From: Nocardioides sp. Root240
GTDB lineage: Bacteria; Actinomycetota; Actinomycetes; Propionibacteriales; Nocardioidaceae
NCBI RefSeq assembly: GCF_001428825.1
Contig: NZ_LMIT01000002.1
Span: 726,900 to 790,899, forward strand
DNA: 64,000 nucleotides
Reading direction: 5' to 3'
Shown: positions 30,628-38,460 of the stretch, piece after piece
How positions within the stretch are numbered: position 1 is the first letter of the stretch
Layout: each line of letters begins with the position of its first letter
Made by a program: the position numbers and the translations under genes
Notes under the pieces: generated by a model
The model's database searches: none
What the model was told of the DNA's origin: nothing
What the model saw: only the letters and a program-made list of their open reading frames with translations

Positions 30628-31087
30628 CGTCGGCGACCGTCGCTCCCAGCGCGACGACGAGGGCGGCGCCGTCGACGGTGAGCGCGACGCCGTGCGCACC
30701 GCCGCCGATCGAGATCTCGCCGGTCACCCGTTCGTCCGCGATCACCGGCAACGCCGTCAGCGAGCCCAGCGGCGTGATCGTGCCGCGGACGTAGCCGGTC
30801 ACCTCCCGCGCGGCGTCGGCCGGCGGCATCGACAGCCGGTTCACCCCGAGCAGGGCGCGCAGCTTCGCCCACGCGATCTCCCGGTCCCCCGGCACCAGCA
30901 CGAAGCGGTGGTCGCCCTCGGCGACGCGCACCACCATCGTCTTGACGATCTGGCGCGGCTCGATCCCCCGGACCTCGGCCGCCTCCTCGAGCGAGCGCAC
31001 CGGCCCGTGACGCGTCACGGTGAACGTCAGTCCGAGCGCCTCCGCCGCTGCCAGGGCACGGGCGGACTGGTCGGTGGGGTCGCTCAT
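30608..31087 (-). CDS. YbaK/EbsC-family aminoacyl-tRNA deacylase
   Basis: A 159-residue, single-domain editing protein that probably hydrolyses mischarged tRNA (Cys- or Ala-tRNAPro type). Family features are the FTVTRHGPVRSLEEAA N-terminus, QIVKTMVVR with the conserved lysine, and the GTITPLG and ISIGGGAHGVAL loops. TAGGCT ends 6 nt before the ATG (leaderless). It lies 4 nt upstream of the end of the DUF1990 gene's own transcription unit boundary and overlaps the AraC gene end by 20 nt. Confidence 0.9.
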   Translation of the reverse strand: MSDPTDQSARALAAAEALGLTFTVTRHGPVRSLEEAAEVRGIEPRQIVKTMVVRVAEGDHRFVLVPGDREIAWAKLRALLGVNRLSMPPADAAREVTGYVRGTITPLGSLTALPVIADERVTGEISIGGGAHGVALTVDGAALVVALGATVADVTDLAG

Positions 31088-31091
31088 CCCG

Positions 31092-31631
31092 TCAGCCTAG
31101 GAGCCGGTCGGGAGCGGCCAGGTACCTCGCGGTCATCAGCCGCTGCACCGCCCCGGTCAGCGGTCCGCCGGCCCGGGCCAGCAGGCTGCCTGGCCGCGAG
31201 TACGCCGACACCGTGAACCGCAGCCCGCCGTCGGCCCGCCGCTCCAGCAGGAACTCCTCCTCGCCGCATTCCGGGTGGCCGGGCAGCGTGCCGTAGGAGA
31301 ACCCGCGCCGGCCCGGCTCGTCGACGACCGCGACCACGCGGCACGGGATCCGGACCGACGCCGGACCGAGGCCGAGCCGTATCTCGACGACCGCACCGTC
31401 CCCGGCCGGACCGGAGGCGCGGACCCGCAGGCCGGCGCGCTCGTGGACGCGCCAGGCGAGCAGGTCGGCGGCCGCGCCGTCGAGGTCGGTACGACGCAGG
31501 TCGACCGAGCGGGTGAAGGCGGTGAAGCCGGGCGGCACCTCGGCCGTCGTACCGGGTCGGGGGTCGGGGCGGACGTAGGTCAGCGGCGCCGCCCGCAACC
31601 GGACGACGGAGCCCGGGTCCAGAGGTCGCAT
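31092..31631 (-). CDS. DUF1990-family protein
   Basis: A 179-residue protein of unknown function. PLTYVRPDPRP, GFTAFTRSVDL and the GHPECGEEEFLLER / FTVSAYSRPGSLLARAGGP segments are typical of DUF1990, a START/SRPBCC-like actinobacterial family. The ATG at 31631, with GGAG 9 nt upstream, is preferred over one at 31646, which sits only 3 nt behind a possible TACGAC box. Its stop is 4 nt from the YbaK-like start, so they are probably co-transcribed. Confidence 0.85.
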   Translation of the reverse strand: MRPLDPGSVVRLRAAPLTYVRPDPRPGTTAEVPPGFTAFTRSVDLRRTDLDGAAADLLAWRVHERAGLRVRASGPAGDGAVVEIRLGLGPASVRIPCRVVAVVDEPGRRGFSYGTLPGHPECGEEEFLLERRADGGLRFTVSAYSRPGSLLARAGGPLTGAVQRLMTARYLAAPDRLLG

Positions 31632-31688
31632 GGAGGGATTCTCCATCTCGTCGTATCAGGGCGGGGTGCCGGCTGCTCCTCTCCGGGA

Positions 31689-31706
31689 GGCACGCGCCCG
31701 CGTGCC
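31689..31706. promoter_or_regulatory. 18-nt palindrome upstream of the M23 peptidase gene
   Basis: GGCACGCG, centre CC, CGCGTGCC is a perfect palindrome ending 17 nt before the peptidase ATG and just ahead of its GAGG ribosome site. It could be an operator or a leader hairpin. Confidence 0.45.
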
Positions 31707-31723
31707 CGGAAGCGAGGATCACG

Positions 31724-33697
31724 ATGTCCACTGAATGCAGGCGCACGGTCAACCGGGGGCGCCGCTGGGCGGCCCTGGTGGGGCTGTCCCTCCTGACAGC
31801 TCCCCTCCAGGCGGCGCTGACCTCCACCCCGGCCCACGCGGTCGCCGCCCCGGTGTCGGTCACCCAGGTCCAGCCGGTCAACCCGGACAGCACCAGCCAG
31901 CTGTACGTCGAACGGGTGGCCCCGCGCTACGCCGGCGACGCCGCCGGCTGGCGGCTCAACATGGACATGCGGGTGGCGAACACCTCGACCACCAGCAACC
32001 TCACCCTGACCACGGTCACGGTCAGCTACCCGGGCAGCTCGATCGGTAGCCAGACCTCGACCGTCAACAAGACGATGGCCAAGTCCGGCCTGTCCGGCTC
32101 GACGCTCTTCCTGGTCGTGCCCGACAACCGGATCAACGCCTTCCCGCTCCCGGCGTCGGTCTCGGTCAAGCTTGGCTTCAGCGGCTTCGACTCCAAGACG
32201 GTGTCACGGACGCTGGTCGAGTACGTCAACAAGACGCCGTCCGGCGGCTACCGCTTCCCGGCGTCGGCCGTCAGCGGCGGCCACTGGAAGCTCGGCACCG
32301 GCCACGACGCCACGTCGCACCACCGCGGCGTGCAGAACCAGCGCTTCGCCTACGACCTGCAGATCGTGAAGTGGAACGGCTCGGCGTACAGCACCGTGAA
32401 GCCGGGTGCGACCAAGCCCTACGCCAACACCGACTACTGGACCTTCGGCACGCCGATCTACGCGATGGCCGACGGCTTCATCCGCAAGTGCCGCAAGGAC
32501 CAGCCGGACAACGTGCCCGGGGTGCTCTCCCCCGAGCCCGAGGTCGAGGGCAACCACCTCTACATCGAGCACGCCACCGGCGAGGTCGCGCTGTACGCCC
32601 ACTTCAAGGCGGGCTCCCTCTCCAGCACCCTGTGCCCCGCGAACGCGGCCACCGGCCTGAACATCTTCGTCCAGCAGGGCCAGTTCCTCGGCTACAGCGG
32701 CAACTCCGGCAACTCGTCCGGTCCACACCTGCACCTGCACCTCGCCGACCGGGTCGGCTTCAGCGACAGCGCCGGCACCGCCCAGGGCCTCCCGCTCCGC
32801 TTCCACCACGCCACCGCACGGATGCAGGCGACCCCGACCTCGACGCCGGGCTTCACCGCACTGACCAACAGCAGCGAGGCCGCGCTGCGCCAGGGCGAGC
32901 TGATCAACCCCAACACCTGCGGTTGGCAGCGCGTGGTCGTCGGCGGCACCCAGTGGGCACGCCACGGCGTGAACAACACCTGCTGGCAGGAGGAGTTCAA
33001 CGACACCGCTCTCGCCGGCTACCGCCTCGTGTGGCGCCAGCAGGCCCAGGACGGCAGCGCCTCCCGCGTCGCCAGCATCTGGCGCCCGAAGGGCGGGCTG
33101 CCGTGGGCCGCGCGCAACGGCCAGACGGCCGCGCAGTACCAGGCCTCGTTCACCAGCTACGTCGACGCCGGCTACCGCCTGACCCACGTCGACAGCTACC
33201 TGCAGGACGGCGCGGTCCGCTACTCGTCGGTCTTCACCAAGACCAGCGGCCCGGCCTGGACGGCGTACCACGGCGTCAGCGCGGCGACCCACCAGGCGAA
33301 GTTCAACAGCCTGACCGCCGCCGGCTACCGCCCGCGCCAGATCTCGGTCGTGTACGTCGACGGGGCTCGCCAGTACACCGCGATGTACGAGAAGGTCGCG
33401 GTGGGCGGCTTCGTCTCGCTGACCAACATCGCGGAGGCGGACTACCAGACCGTCTACAACCAGCAGGTCGCCGCCGGGCGCCGTCCGGTCTACCTCGACA
33501 CCTACCTGGTCGGCACCTCGGTCCGGTTCTCGGCGATCTTCACCTCCGGTGCTCCGGCCACGGTCGCCCGCCACAACCTGACCTCCGCGCAGTACCAGAC
33601 GGAGTTCAACACCCAGACCGCCGCCGGGCGACTCCTGGTCGCCGTGTCGGCGTACCGCTCGGGGGGTGTGCTGAAGTACGCGGCGCTGTGGAACTGA
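31724..33697 (+). CDS. Secreted M23-type peptidase with C-terminal BTRD1-like repeats
   Basis: A 657-residue exported protein. The signal peptide is about 1-40 (RRWAALVGLSLLTAPLQAA, cut after AHA). Then a beta-rich domain (to about 165) and an M23/LytM domain with HHRGVQNQRFAYD, YAHF and the HLHLHL motif, so all zinc and catalytic residues of peptidoglycan endopeptidases are present. From about 385 four repeats of about 52 residues follow, marked by AGYR/AGRR and Y-x-A/S-x-(F/W) patterns, resembling BTRD1 (bacterial tandem repeat domain 1). It probably cleaves cell-wall peptide bridges or host/competitor walls. Confidence 0.82.
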   Translation: MSTECRRTVNRGRRWAALVGLSLLTAPLQAALTSTPAHAVAAPVSVTQVQPVNPDSTSQLYVERVAPRYAGDAAGWRLNMDMRVANTSTTSNLTLTTVTVSYPGSSIGSQTSTVNKTMAKSGLSGSTLFLVVPDNRINAFPLPASVSVKLGFSGFDSKTVSRTLVEYVNKTPSGGYRFPASAVSGGHWKLGTGHDATSHHRGVQNQRFAYDLQIVKWNGSAYSTVKPGATKPYANTDYWTFGTPIYAMADGFIRKCRKDQPDNVPGVLSPEPEVEGNHLYIEHATGEVALYAHFKAGSLSSTLCPANAATGLNIFVQQGQFLGYSGNSGNSSGPHLHLHLADRVGFSDSAGTAQGLPLRFHHATARMQATPTSTPGFTALTNSSEAALRQGELINPNTCGWQRVVVGGTQWARHGVNNTCWQEEFNDTALAGYRLVWRQQAQDGSASRVASIWRPKGGLPWAARNGQTAAQYQASFTSYVDAGYRLTHVDSYLQDGAVRYSSVFTKTSGPAWTAYHGVSAATHQAKFNSLTAAGYRPRQISVVYVDGARQYTAMYEKVAVGGFVSLTNIAEADYQTVYNQQVAAGRRPVYLDTYLVGTSVRFSAIFTSGAPATVARHNLTSAQYQTEFNTQTAAGRLLVAVSAYRSGGVLKYAALWN

Positions 33698-33717
33698 GCC
33701 TTCCGCCGCACTGAACG

Positions 33718-33754
33718 CCGGCCGGCTCCGGGCTACGCGCCCGGGGTCGGCCGG
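33718..33754 (+). terminator. Terminator after the M23 peptidase gene
   Basis: 16-bp stem (CCGGCCGGCTCCGGGC with GCCCGGGGTCGGCCGG, two G-T pairs) and loop TACGC, 20 nt after the stop codon. No T-run. Confidence 0.7.
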
Positions 33755-33773
33755 TCCCATGCCCAGCGGGCGC

Positions 33774-33823
33774 CAACTCGGAATGCGCGACACCGTATTC
33801 CGACTTGTGCCTACCAACTCGGA
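33774..33823 (+). promoter_or_regulatory. Three CAACTCGGA-type boxes upstream of fic
   Basis: CAACTCGGA at 33774-33782 and 33815-33823 (41 nt apart) and an inverted copy TCCGACTTG with one mismatch at 33799-33807. The first and inverted copies form a larger inverted repeat (TCGGAAT / ATTCCGA). They precede the likely fic -10 TACCAT (33832-33837). Confidence 0.5.
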
Positions 33824-33858
33824 GCAACGGGTACCATCGTCCGGGAAGGGAGGTCTTC

Positions 33859-35067
33859 GTGCCCGTGCCGATCACGCCCCATGCCACCGCGGTCGAGCCG
33901 TGGCGCCAGAACGTGCGCGGCGGCACGATCGACGACCGCACCCTGCGCGAGGTCCGGGTCTCCCTCCCGCCGCCGATCGCCGACCTCGATCTCCAGGTGC
34001 CACCCGCCCTCGCGGCCGACGCCGAGAACGCACTGCGCCACTTGGCCGTCCTCGACGCGACCCACGGCCGGGAGCTCGCCTCACTGTCGACACTCCTCCT
34101 CCGCGCCGAGTCCGTCGCCTCTTCGAAGATCGAGCAGGTCGAGGCCTCCATGGACGACTACGCCCGCGCACTGCACGGCAACCGCTCCAATGCGTCGGCC
34201 ACCTCGATGGTCGCCTCCACCCGGGCGCTCGACGACCTGATCAGTTCGGTCACCGACGGTTCTCCGATCCTGCTGGACCGGATCCTGCGCGCGCACGGTG
34301 TGCTGATGGCCGACGATCCCTCCGAGGCCCCGTACGCCGGCCGGCTGCGCGACATGCAGAACTGGATCGGCGGCTCCGATCACTCGCCCCGTGGTGCCTG
34401 GTACGTCCCGCCGCCCGCCCGACTGGTCGAGCCCGGGCTCCGGGACCTGCTCACCTTCGCCAACCGCGACGACGTCCCCGTCCTCACCCAGGCAGCCGTG
34501 AGCCACGCGCAGTTCGAGTCGATCCACCCCTTCACCGACGGCAACGGCCGCATCGGACGCGCCCTGATCAACACGGTGCTGCGCCGTCGACGCGCGACCT
34601 CCCGGATCGTCGTACCCCTCGCGTCGGCGATCGTCGTGCGCCGGCAGGACTACTTCGACGCCCTCGGCGCCTACCGTGCCGGCGACGTCGCACCCCTGCT
34701 GGCCTCCTTCACCCGCGGCACGACCATCGCCGCCCTCGAGTCGGCGACGACAGCCGAGCGCCTCGTCGCGTTGCCGCCACTCTGGGAGGAGCGCGCCGGT
34801 TATCCACGACGAGGCAGCGCCACCGCCCGTCTGCTCGAGAACCTCCTCGACGTCCCCGTCCTCTCCGCCGACGACGCCCAGACCCATCTGGGCGGAGCTG
34901 CGTCCAGCACCTACGCCGCCATCGGGCGACTCCACGAGACCGGCATCATCCGTCCGCTGACCACGCGATCACGCAACCAGGTCTGGATCGCAGCCGACGT
35001 GGCCGACGAGCTCGAGGACCTGGGGGTGCGGATCGGCGCGGCTGCCGTCGATAGCCTGCGTCCATGA
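33859..35067 (+). CDS. Fic-family protein (AMPylase-type) with N-terminal inhibitory-like helix
   Basis: A 402-residue Fic/DOC protein predicted to transfer AMP from ATP to target hydroxyls. The active site HPFTDGNGRIGR (223-234) is intact. S88-SKI-E92 resembles the autoinhibitory (S/T)xxxE(G/N) helix, but the last position is Gln93. A winged-helix-like C-terminus (HLGGAASSTYAAIGRLHETGIIRPL) could bind DNA and autoregulate. The GTG start is chosen for the GGGAGG just upstream. It overlaps the chromate-transporter gene by 4 nt. No separate antitoxin gene is visible, in keeping with a self-inhibited class II protein. Confidence 0.88.
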   Translation: MPVPITPHATAVEPWRQNVRGGTIDDRTLREVRVSLPPPIADLDLQVPPALAADAENALRHLAVLDATHGRELASLSTLLLRAESVASSKIEQVEASMDDYARALHGNRSNASATSMVASTRALDDLISSVTDGSPILLDRILRAHGVLMADDPSEAPYAGRLRDMQNWIGGSDHSPRGAWYVPPPARLVEPGLRDLLTFANRDDVPVLTQAAVSHAQFESIHPFTDGNGRIGRALINTVLRRRRATSRIVVPLASAIVVRRQDYFDALGAYRAGDVAPLLASFTRGTTIAALESATTAERLVALPPLWEERAGYPRRGSATARLLENLLDVPVLSADDAQTHLGGAASSTYAAIGRLHETGIIRPLTTRSRNQVWIAADVADELEDLGVRIGAAAVDSLRP

Positions 35068-36425
35068 CGTCGACCCGTTCACGCCGCGACGACGTCATCC
35101 CACTCAGGGAGGCCACCCGGGCCTGGTTCGCCATCTCGCTGCAGACCTTCGGCGGCCCCGCCGGCCAGATCGCGGTCATGCAGCACAAGCTGGTCGACGA
35201 GAAGCGGTGGATCGGTCAGCAGCGGTTCCTGCACGCCCTGAACTACTGCATGCTGCTCCCCGGCCCCGAGGCGCAGCAGCTCGCGATCTACGTCGGGTGG
35301 CTGCTCAACGGCACCGCCGGCGGACTCGTCGCCGGGATCCTCTTCGTGCTGCCAGGCGTCCTCGCACTCCTGGCCCTCTCCGCGCTGTACGTCGGAGCCG
35401 GCTCCACCACGTTCGTCACGGGACTCTTCGCCGGGCTGGCGCCCGCGGTGATCGCCATCGTCGTCCAGGCCGTGCACCGCGTCGGCAAGCGGGCCCTGCA
35501 CCACCCGGCCCTGGTGGTCATGGCCGTCGCGTCGTTCGTCGCCCTCACCGTGTTCAAGGTGCCCTTCCCGGCCGTCGTCGCGGCCGCCGGCGTGATCGGG
35601 TGGCTGGTGGGCCGCCGCGTCCCCGCGTTCACGGAGGCCAACGCACACGGTCCGGCCGCCGACGGCCCGCCCCCTCTGATCAGCGACGACGCGCTGCACC
35701 ACGACCCGCCCTCGACGGTGCGCGGGCTGAAGCTGCTCGTCCTGGGCCTGGTCCTGTGGTTCACGCCCGTCGCAGTGGCTGCCGCCACCTTCGGCCGCGA
35801 CAGCGTCTTCGTCGACCAGGGCCTCTTCTTCTCCGGCGCCGCCGTGGTGACCTTCGGGGGCGCCTACGCCGTGCTGTCGTACGTCGCGCACCAGGCCGTG
35901 AACGTCTTCGGCTGGCTCAAGGCCGGCGAGATGGTGCGCGGGCTCGCCCTCGCGGAGACGACGCCCGGTCCACTGATCATGGTGGTGCAGTTCGTCGCCT
36001 TCGTCGGCGCCTACCGCGACCCCGGCTCACTGGACCCGTGGGTCGCCGCGGTCCTCGCGTCGCTGCTGGTCACGTGGGTGACCTTCGTGCCGTGCTTCCT
36101 GTTCATCTTCCTCGGCGCCCCGTACGTCGAGCGCCTGCGCAACAACCGGCAGCTGACCGCGGCCCTCACCGGGATCACCGCCGCCGTGGTCGGCGTGATC
36201 GCCAACCTCGCGGTCTTCTTCGCGCTGCACAACCTCTTCGACCGCTCCCGCACCGTGTCCGCCGGCCCGGCCGAGCTCGACGTACCGGTCCTCTCCTCCG
36301 CGGACCCGGTCGCCTTCGCGATCACCGCCGTCGCCCTCGCGCTGATCCTGGGGCGCACGTGGTCGACGATGCGGACCCTCGGCGTGTGCGCGCTCCTCGG
36401 CCTGGCCTCGACGCTCGTCGGCTGA
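35064..36425 (+). CDS. chrA: Chromate-efflux (CHR) family transporter
   Basis: A 453-residue membrane protein with duplicated CHR domains. The first has FGGPAGQIAVMQHKLVDEKRW and LPGPEAQQLAIYVGW; the second has FGGAYAVLSYVAHQAV and ETTPGPLIMVVQFVAF, the paired motifs of long-chain ChrA proteins. It probably extrudes chromate by proton antiport; sulfate or another anion is possible. The ATG overlaps the fic stop (ATGA), yet TAGCCT also lies 6 nt before it, so it may be made both from the fic mRNA and from its own leaderless transcript. Confidence 0.88.
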   Translation: MTSTRSRRDDVIPLREATRAWFAISLQTFGGPAGQIAVMQHKLVDEKRWIGQQRFLHALNYCMLLPGPEAQQLAIYVGWLLNGTAGGLVAGILFVLPGVLALLALSALYVGAGSTTFVTGLFAGLAPAVIAIVVQAVHRVGKRALHHPALVVMAVASFVALTVFKVPFPAVVAAAGVIGWLVGRRVPAFTEANAHGPAADGPPPLISDDALHHDPPSTVRGLKLLVLGLVLWFTPVAVAAATFGRDSVFVDQGLFFSGAAVVTFGGAYAVLSYVAHQAVNVFGWLKAGEMVRGLALAETTPGPLIMVVQFVAFVGAYRDPGSLDPWVAAVLASLLVTWVTFVPCFLFIFLGAPYVERLRNNRQLTAALTGITAAVVGVIANLAVFFALHNLFDRSRTVSAGPAELDVPVLSSADPVAFAITAVALALILGRTWSTMRTLGVCALLGLASTLVG

Positions 36426-36427
36426 CC

Positions 36428-36550
36428 TCAGTTGCAGGGAGCGCCCTCGCAGCACGGACGGATGTAGCCGCACCCGTCGCACCGCTCGTGCGAGGTCTCC
36501 CACCGCATCATCGTGTCGCAGTTGGGACAGGGTTCGGTGAGGTCGGCCAC
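36428..36550 (-). CDS. Forty-residue cysteine-rich protein
   Basis: A 40-residue protein with seven cysteines: CPNCDTMMRW, CDGCGY and CCEGAPC. The first two CxxC pairs form a zinc-ribbon-like knuckle. The GTG start is exactly 6 nt after TACCCT, giving strong start evidence for a leaderless small gene. It converges on the chromate transporter with 2 nt between stops. Function unknown. Confidence 0.75.
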   Translation of the reverse strand: MADLTEPCPNCDTMMRWETSHERCDGCGYIRPCCEGAPCN

Positions 36551-36556
36551 CCGACG

Positions 36557-36562
36557 AGGGTA
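36557..36562 (-). promoter_or_regulatory. Leaderless -10 box of the 40-residue gene
   Basis: TACCCT on the minus strand with 6 nt to the GTG, the spacing shared by most leaderless genes in this window. Confidence 0.55.
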
Positions 36563-36623
36563 GGCCGCGGGCCCGGCACGACAACGCCGACACGGCGGCC
36601 GGGTCGGCCCCGAAATGCAGTGT

Positions 36624-36644
36624 GGCCCCTCCGCTGGAGGGGCC
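36624..36644 (-). terminator. Hairpin downstream of tRNA-Leu
   Basis: GGCCCCTCC, loop GCT, GGAGGGGCC: a perfect 9-bp stem 9 nt beyond the tRNA 3' CCA. Confidence 0.75.
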
Positions 36645-36655
36645 CCATCTGTTGG

Positions 36656-36741
36656 TGTCCGAGGGGGGACTTGAACCCCCACGCCCTAATACGGGCACTA
36701 GCACCTCAAGCTAGCGCGTCTGCCAATTCCGCCACCCGGAC
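36656..36741 (-). tRNA. tRNA-Leu (anticodon GAG)
   Basis: An 86-nt class II tRNA. Acceptor GTCCGGG pairs with CTCGGAC (one G-T), the anticodon stem CTAGC/GCTAG encloses the loop TTGAGGT with anticodon GAG, a long variable arm (TGCCCGTATTAGGGCGT) follows, and the T-arm is GGGGG-TTCAAGT-CCCCC. The discriminator is A and CCA is encoded at 36655-36653. It decodes CUC/CUU. A likely -10 TACGGT lies at 36759-36754. Confidence 0.97.
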
Positions 36742-36913
36742 GAGTGCTGGGAAACCGTAGCAAAGGGTGCCTCCCGATGTCGCATCGGGACCCCCTTCCG
36801 GCGAACGCAGGTTGGCGTCCGGGGGGCGGCGCGACACGCCGGGCGCCTTGAACGGGCCCGGGGCGCGTGCAACGGTCGGAGAGGTCACTGACCACCGAAC
36901 GAGAAGGCACATC

Positions 36914-37189
36914 ATGCTCACCCTGACTGAGAACGCCGCCACGATCGTCAAGCAGATGACCGACACACCGGACGCTGCGGAGTCCGCGGGACTGCGCATC
37001 TCCGAGGCGGAGGCCGGCTTCGCCGTGACCGCCACCGACCAGCCCCTCGCGGGCGACCAGGTCGTCGAGCAGGACGGTGCGACCGTCTACCTCGACGACT
37101 CGGCCGCCGAGAAGCTCGACGCGATGGTTCTCGACGCGGGTTTCGACGACACCGGCGCGGTGCAGTTCGGCCTCATGGCCCAGGCCTGA
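36914..37189 (+). CDS. HesB/IscA-like protein lacking cysteines
   Basis: A 91-residue protein whose LTLTENAATIVKQM, GLRISEAEAG and GATVYLDDSAAEKLDAMVLDAG blocks match the HesB/IscA fold. The three cysteines that bind iron or Fe-S clusters in IscA are all absent, so it cannot be a classical A-type carrier. Cysteine-free HesB-like proteins exist in other actinobacteria; their role is unknown. GAGAAGG precedes the ATG. A perfect 8-bp hairpin (36772-36790) lies in the 5' region shared with the tRNA. Confidence 0.82.
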   Translation: MLTLTENAATIVKQMTDTPDAAESAGLRISEAEAGFAVTATDQPLAGDQVVEQDGATVYLDDSAAEKLDAMVLDAGFDDTGAVQFGLMAQA

Positions 37190-37268
37190 CCGACACCGGT
37201 ACGACGAGCCCGGGTGCCACGGCGCCCGGGCTTCGTCGTACCCGGGGCCGGTCTGGGAGGCTGGGTCC

Positions 37269-37862
37269 ATGGATCAGCTGCGCGTGGCGTTCGTGGCGGG
37301 AGTCACCCCCGACAAGTGGGCGAAGGTCTGGCGCGAGAAGAACCCGCGCATCCCGCTCCAGCTGCTGCCGATCGAGCAGGGCGAGCAGCGCGCCGTCCTC
37401 GACGAGGGTACGGCGGACATGGTCCTCGCACGGCTCCCCGTCGACCTCGAGCGCCCCACTCCCCTACACTGCGTCCGGCTCTACGACGAGCTCCCGGTCG
37501 TGGTGGCGTCGCTCGAGCACCTCGTCGCAGCGGTCGACGATCAGGACACCGTGGACCCGGCCGACCTCGCCGACGAGCAGCTGGTGCTGCCGCACCACTC
37601 GGGCTGGACGCCGGAGGTCGAGCAGCTGCCGTTCCCGCCGATGACCGAGAAGGACGCCATCGAGGTGGCGTCGTCGGGCAGCGGGGTGGTCATCGTGCCG
37701 ATGTCGATCGCTCGCCTGCACCACCGCAAGGACGTCGTGACCCGGGTCGTCGACCTCGAGCCGACGACGGTCGCCCTGCTCTGGCCACGCGACGCGGACA
37801 GCGAGGTCCACCAGGACTTCGTGGGCGTCGTGCGTGGTCGGCGCGCCAGCAGCAGCCGCTGA
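37269..37862 (+). CDS. LysR-type substrate-binding-domain protein without a DNA-binding domain
   Basis: A 197-residue protein that aligns in pattern with the effector domain of LysR regulators (LRVAFVAGVTPDKW, DMVLARLPVD, DEQLVLPHHSGW, VASSGSGVVIVPMSIARLHH) but has no HTH: the ATG at the very start of the domain follows GAGGCTGGGTCC. No HTH-coding sequence lies upstream. It may be a free-standing ligand sensor, a family seen in actinobacteria; function unknown. Confidence 0.75.
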   Translation: MDQLRVAFVAGVTPDKWAKVWREKNPRIPLQLLPIEQGEQRAVLDEGTADMVLARLPVDLERPTPLHCVRLYDELPVVVASLEHLVAAVDDQDTVDPADLADEQLVLPHHSGWTPEVEQLPFPPMTEKDAIEVASSGSGVVIVPMSIARLHHRKDVVTRVVDLEPTTVALLWPRDADSEVHQDFVGVVRGRRASSSR

Positions 37863-37877
37863 CTGACCGAGCCGACC

Positions 37878-38426
37878 TCAGGAGAGATGGGCCGCGGCCC
37901 ACTCCCCCAGCACCCGCGCGCTGCGGTCCACCAGTGCCACCCACTCCAGCGCGGTCTCGTCGGCGTTGTCGGAGACGTGCTTCATCATCCGGACCGGTAC
38001 GCCGAACTCGGCGGCGACATAGGCGACGGCGTAGCCCTCCATGTCGACCAGCTGCGCCTGCGCGGACAGCCGTTCGCGGACGACGGGGTCGGTGACGAAC
38101 ACGTCCCCGGTCGCCAGCACGACCTCGGAGGCACCGATGGCCAGGCGCTCGCGCGGGTCGTAGCCGAGGGCGCGGATCGCGTCGGCGTTGATGTCGTGGT
38201 TGAGCACGGTGCCGATCTCGAACAGCCCGTCGACGTGGTCGTGCAGGGCGCCGGCGGTGCCGAGGTTCACCACCACGAGGTCGGCGAGCGAGGACTCCGC
38301 CGCGAGTCGGCGGGCGAGGGCGGTCGCCGCGGCGGTCTTGCCGATCCCGGTGACCAGCACCTCCAGCCCGGCCGGCAGGTGGGCGGCTTCGGCGGCGGTG
38401 GCGGACACGACGAGGTGACGGGGCAC
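37878..38426 (-). CDS. Purine-nucleosidase-type protein (MTAN/futalosine hydrolase-like)
   Basis: A 182-residue member of the PNP/MTAN fold: VLVTGIGKTAAATALA, VVNLGTAGALHDHV, the LVDMEGYAVAYVAAEFGVP active-site Met-Glu motif and KHVSDNADETA. It is shorter than typical MTAN (about 230). It could cleave a nucleoside or futalosine. A start at the second GTG (38426) is preferred because TAGGGT lies 7 nt before it and overlaps the upstream GTG reading at 38435. Confidence 0.8.
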   Translation of the reverse strand: MPRHLVVSATAAEAAHLPAGLEVLVTGIGKTAAATALARRLAAESSLADLVVVNLGTAGALHDHVDGLFEIGTVLNHDINADAIRALGYDPRERLAIGASEVVLATGDVFVTDPVVRERLSAQAQLVDMEGYAVAYVAAEFGVPVRMMKHVSDNADETALEWVALVDRSARVLGEWAAAHLS

Positions 38427-38460
38427 GGGCGTCACCCTAGAGGTAGGTCAGGATGGCCCG

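Noticed and set aside
26456..31087. Secondary-metabolite cluster considered because of BVMO, GMC and AraC genes
   Set aside because: No PKS, NRPS, terpene or RiPP core genes are present; neighbours are housekeeping.
36772..36790. TCCCGATG-TCG-CATCGGGA hairpin upstream of tRNA-Leu considered as an attachment site
   Set aside because: No integrase and no tRNA-end duplication are seen, so there is no sign of an integrated element at this tRNA.
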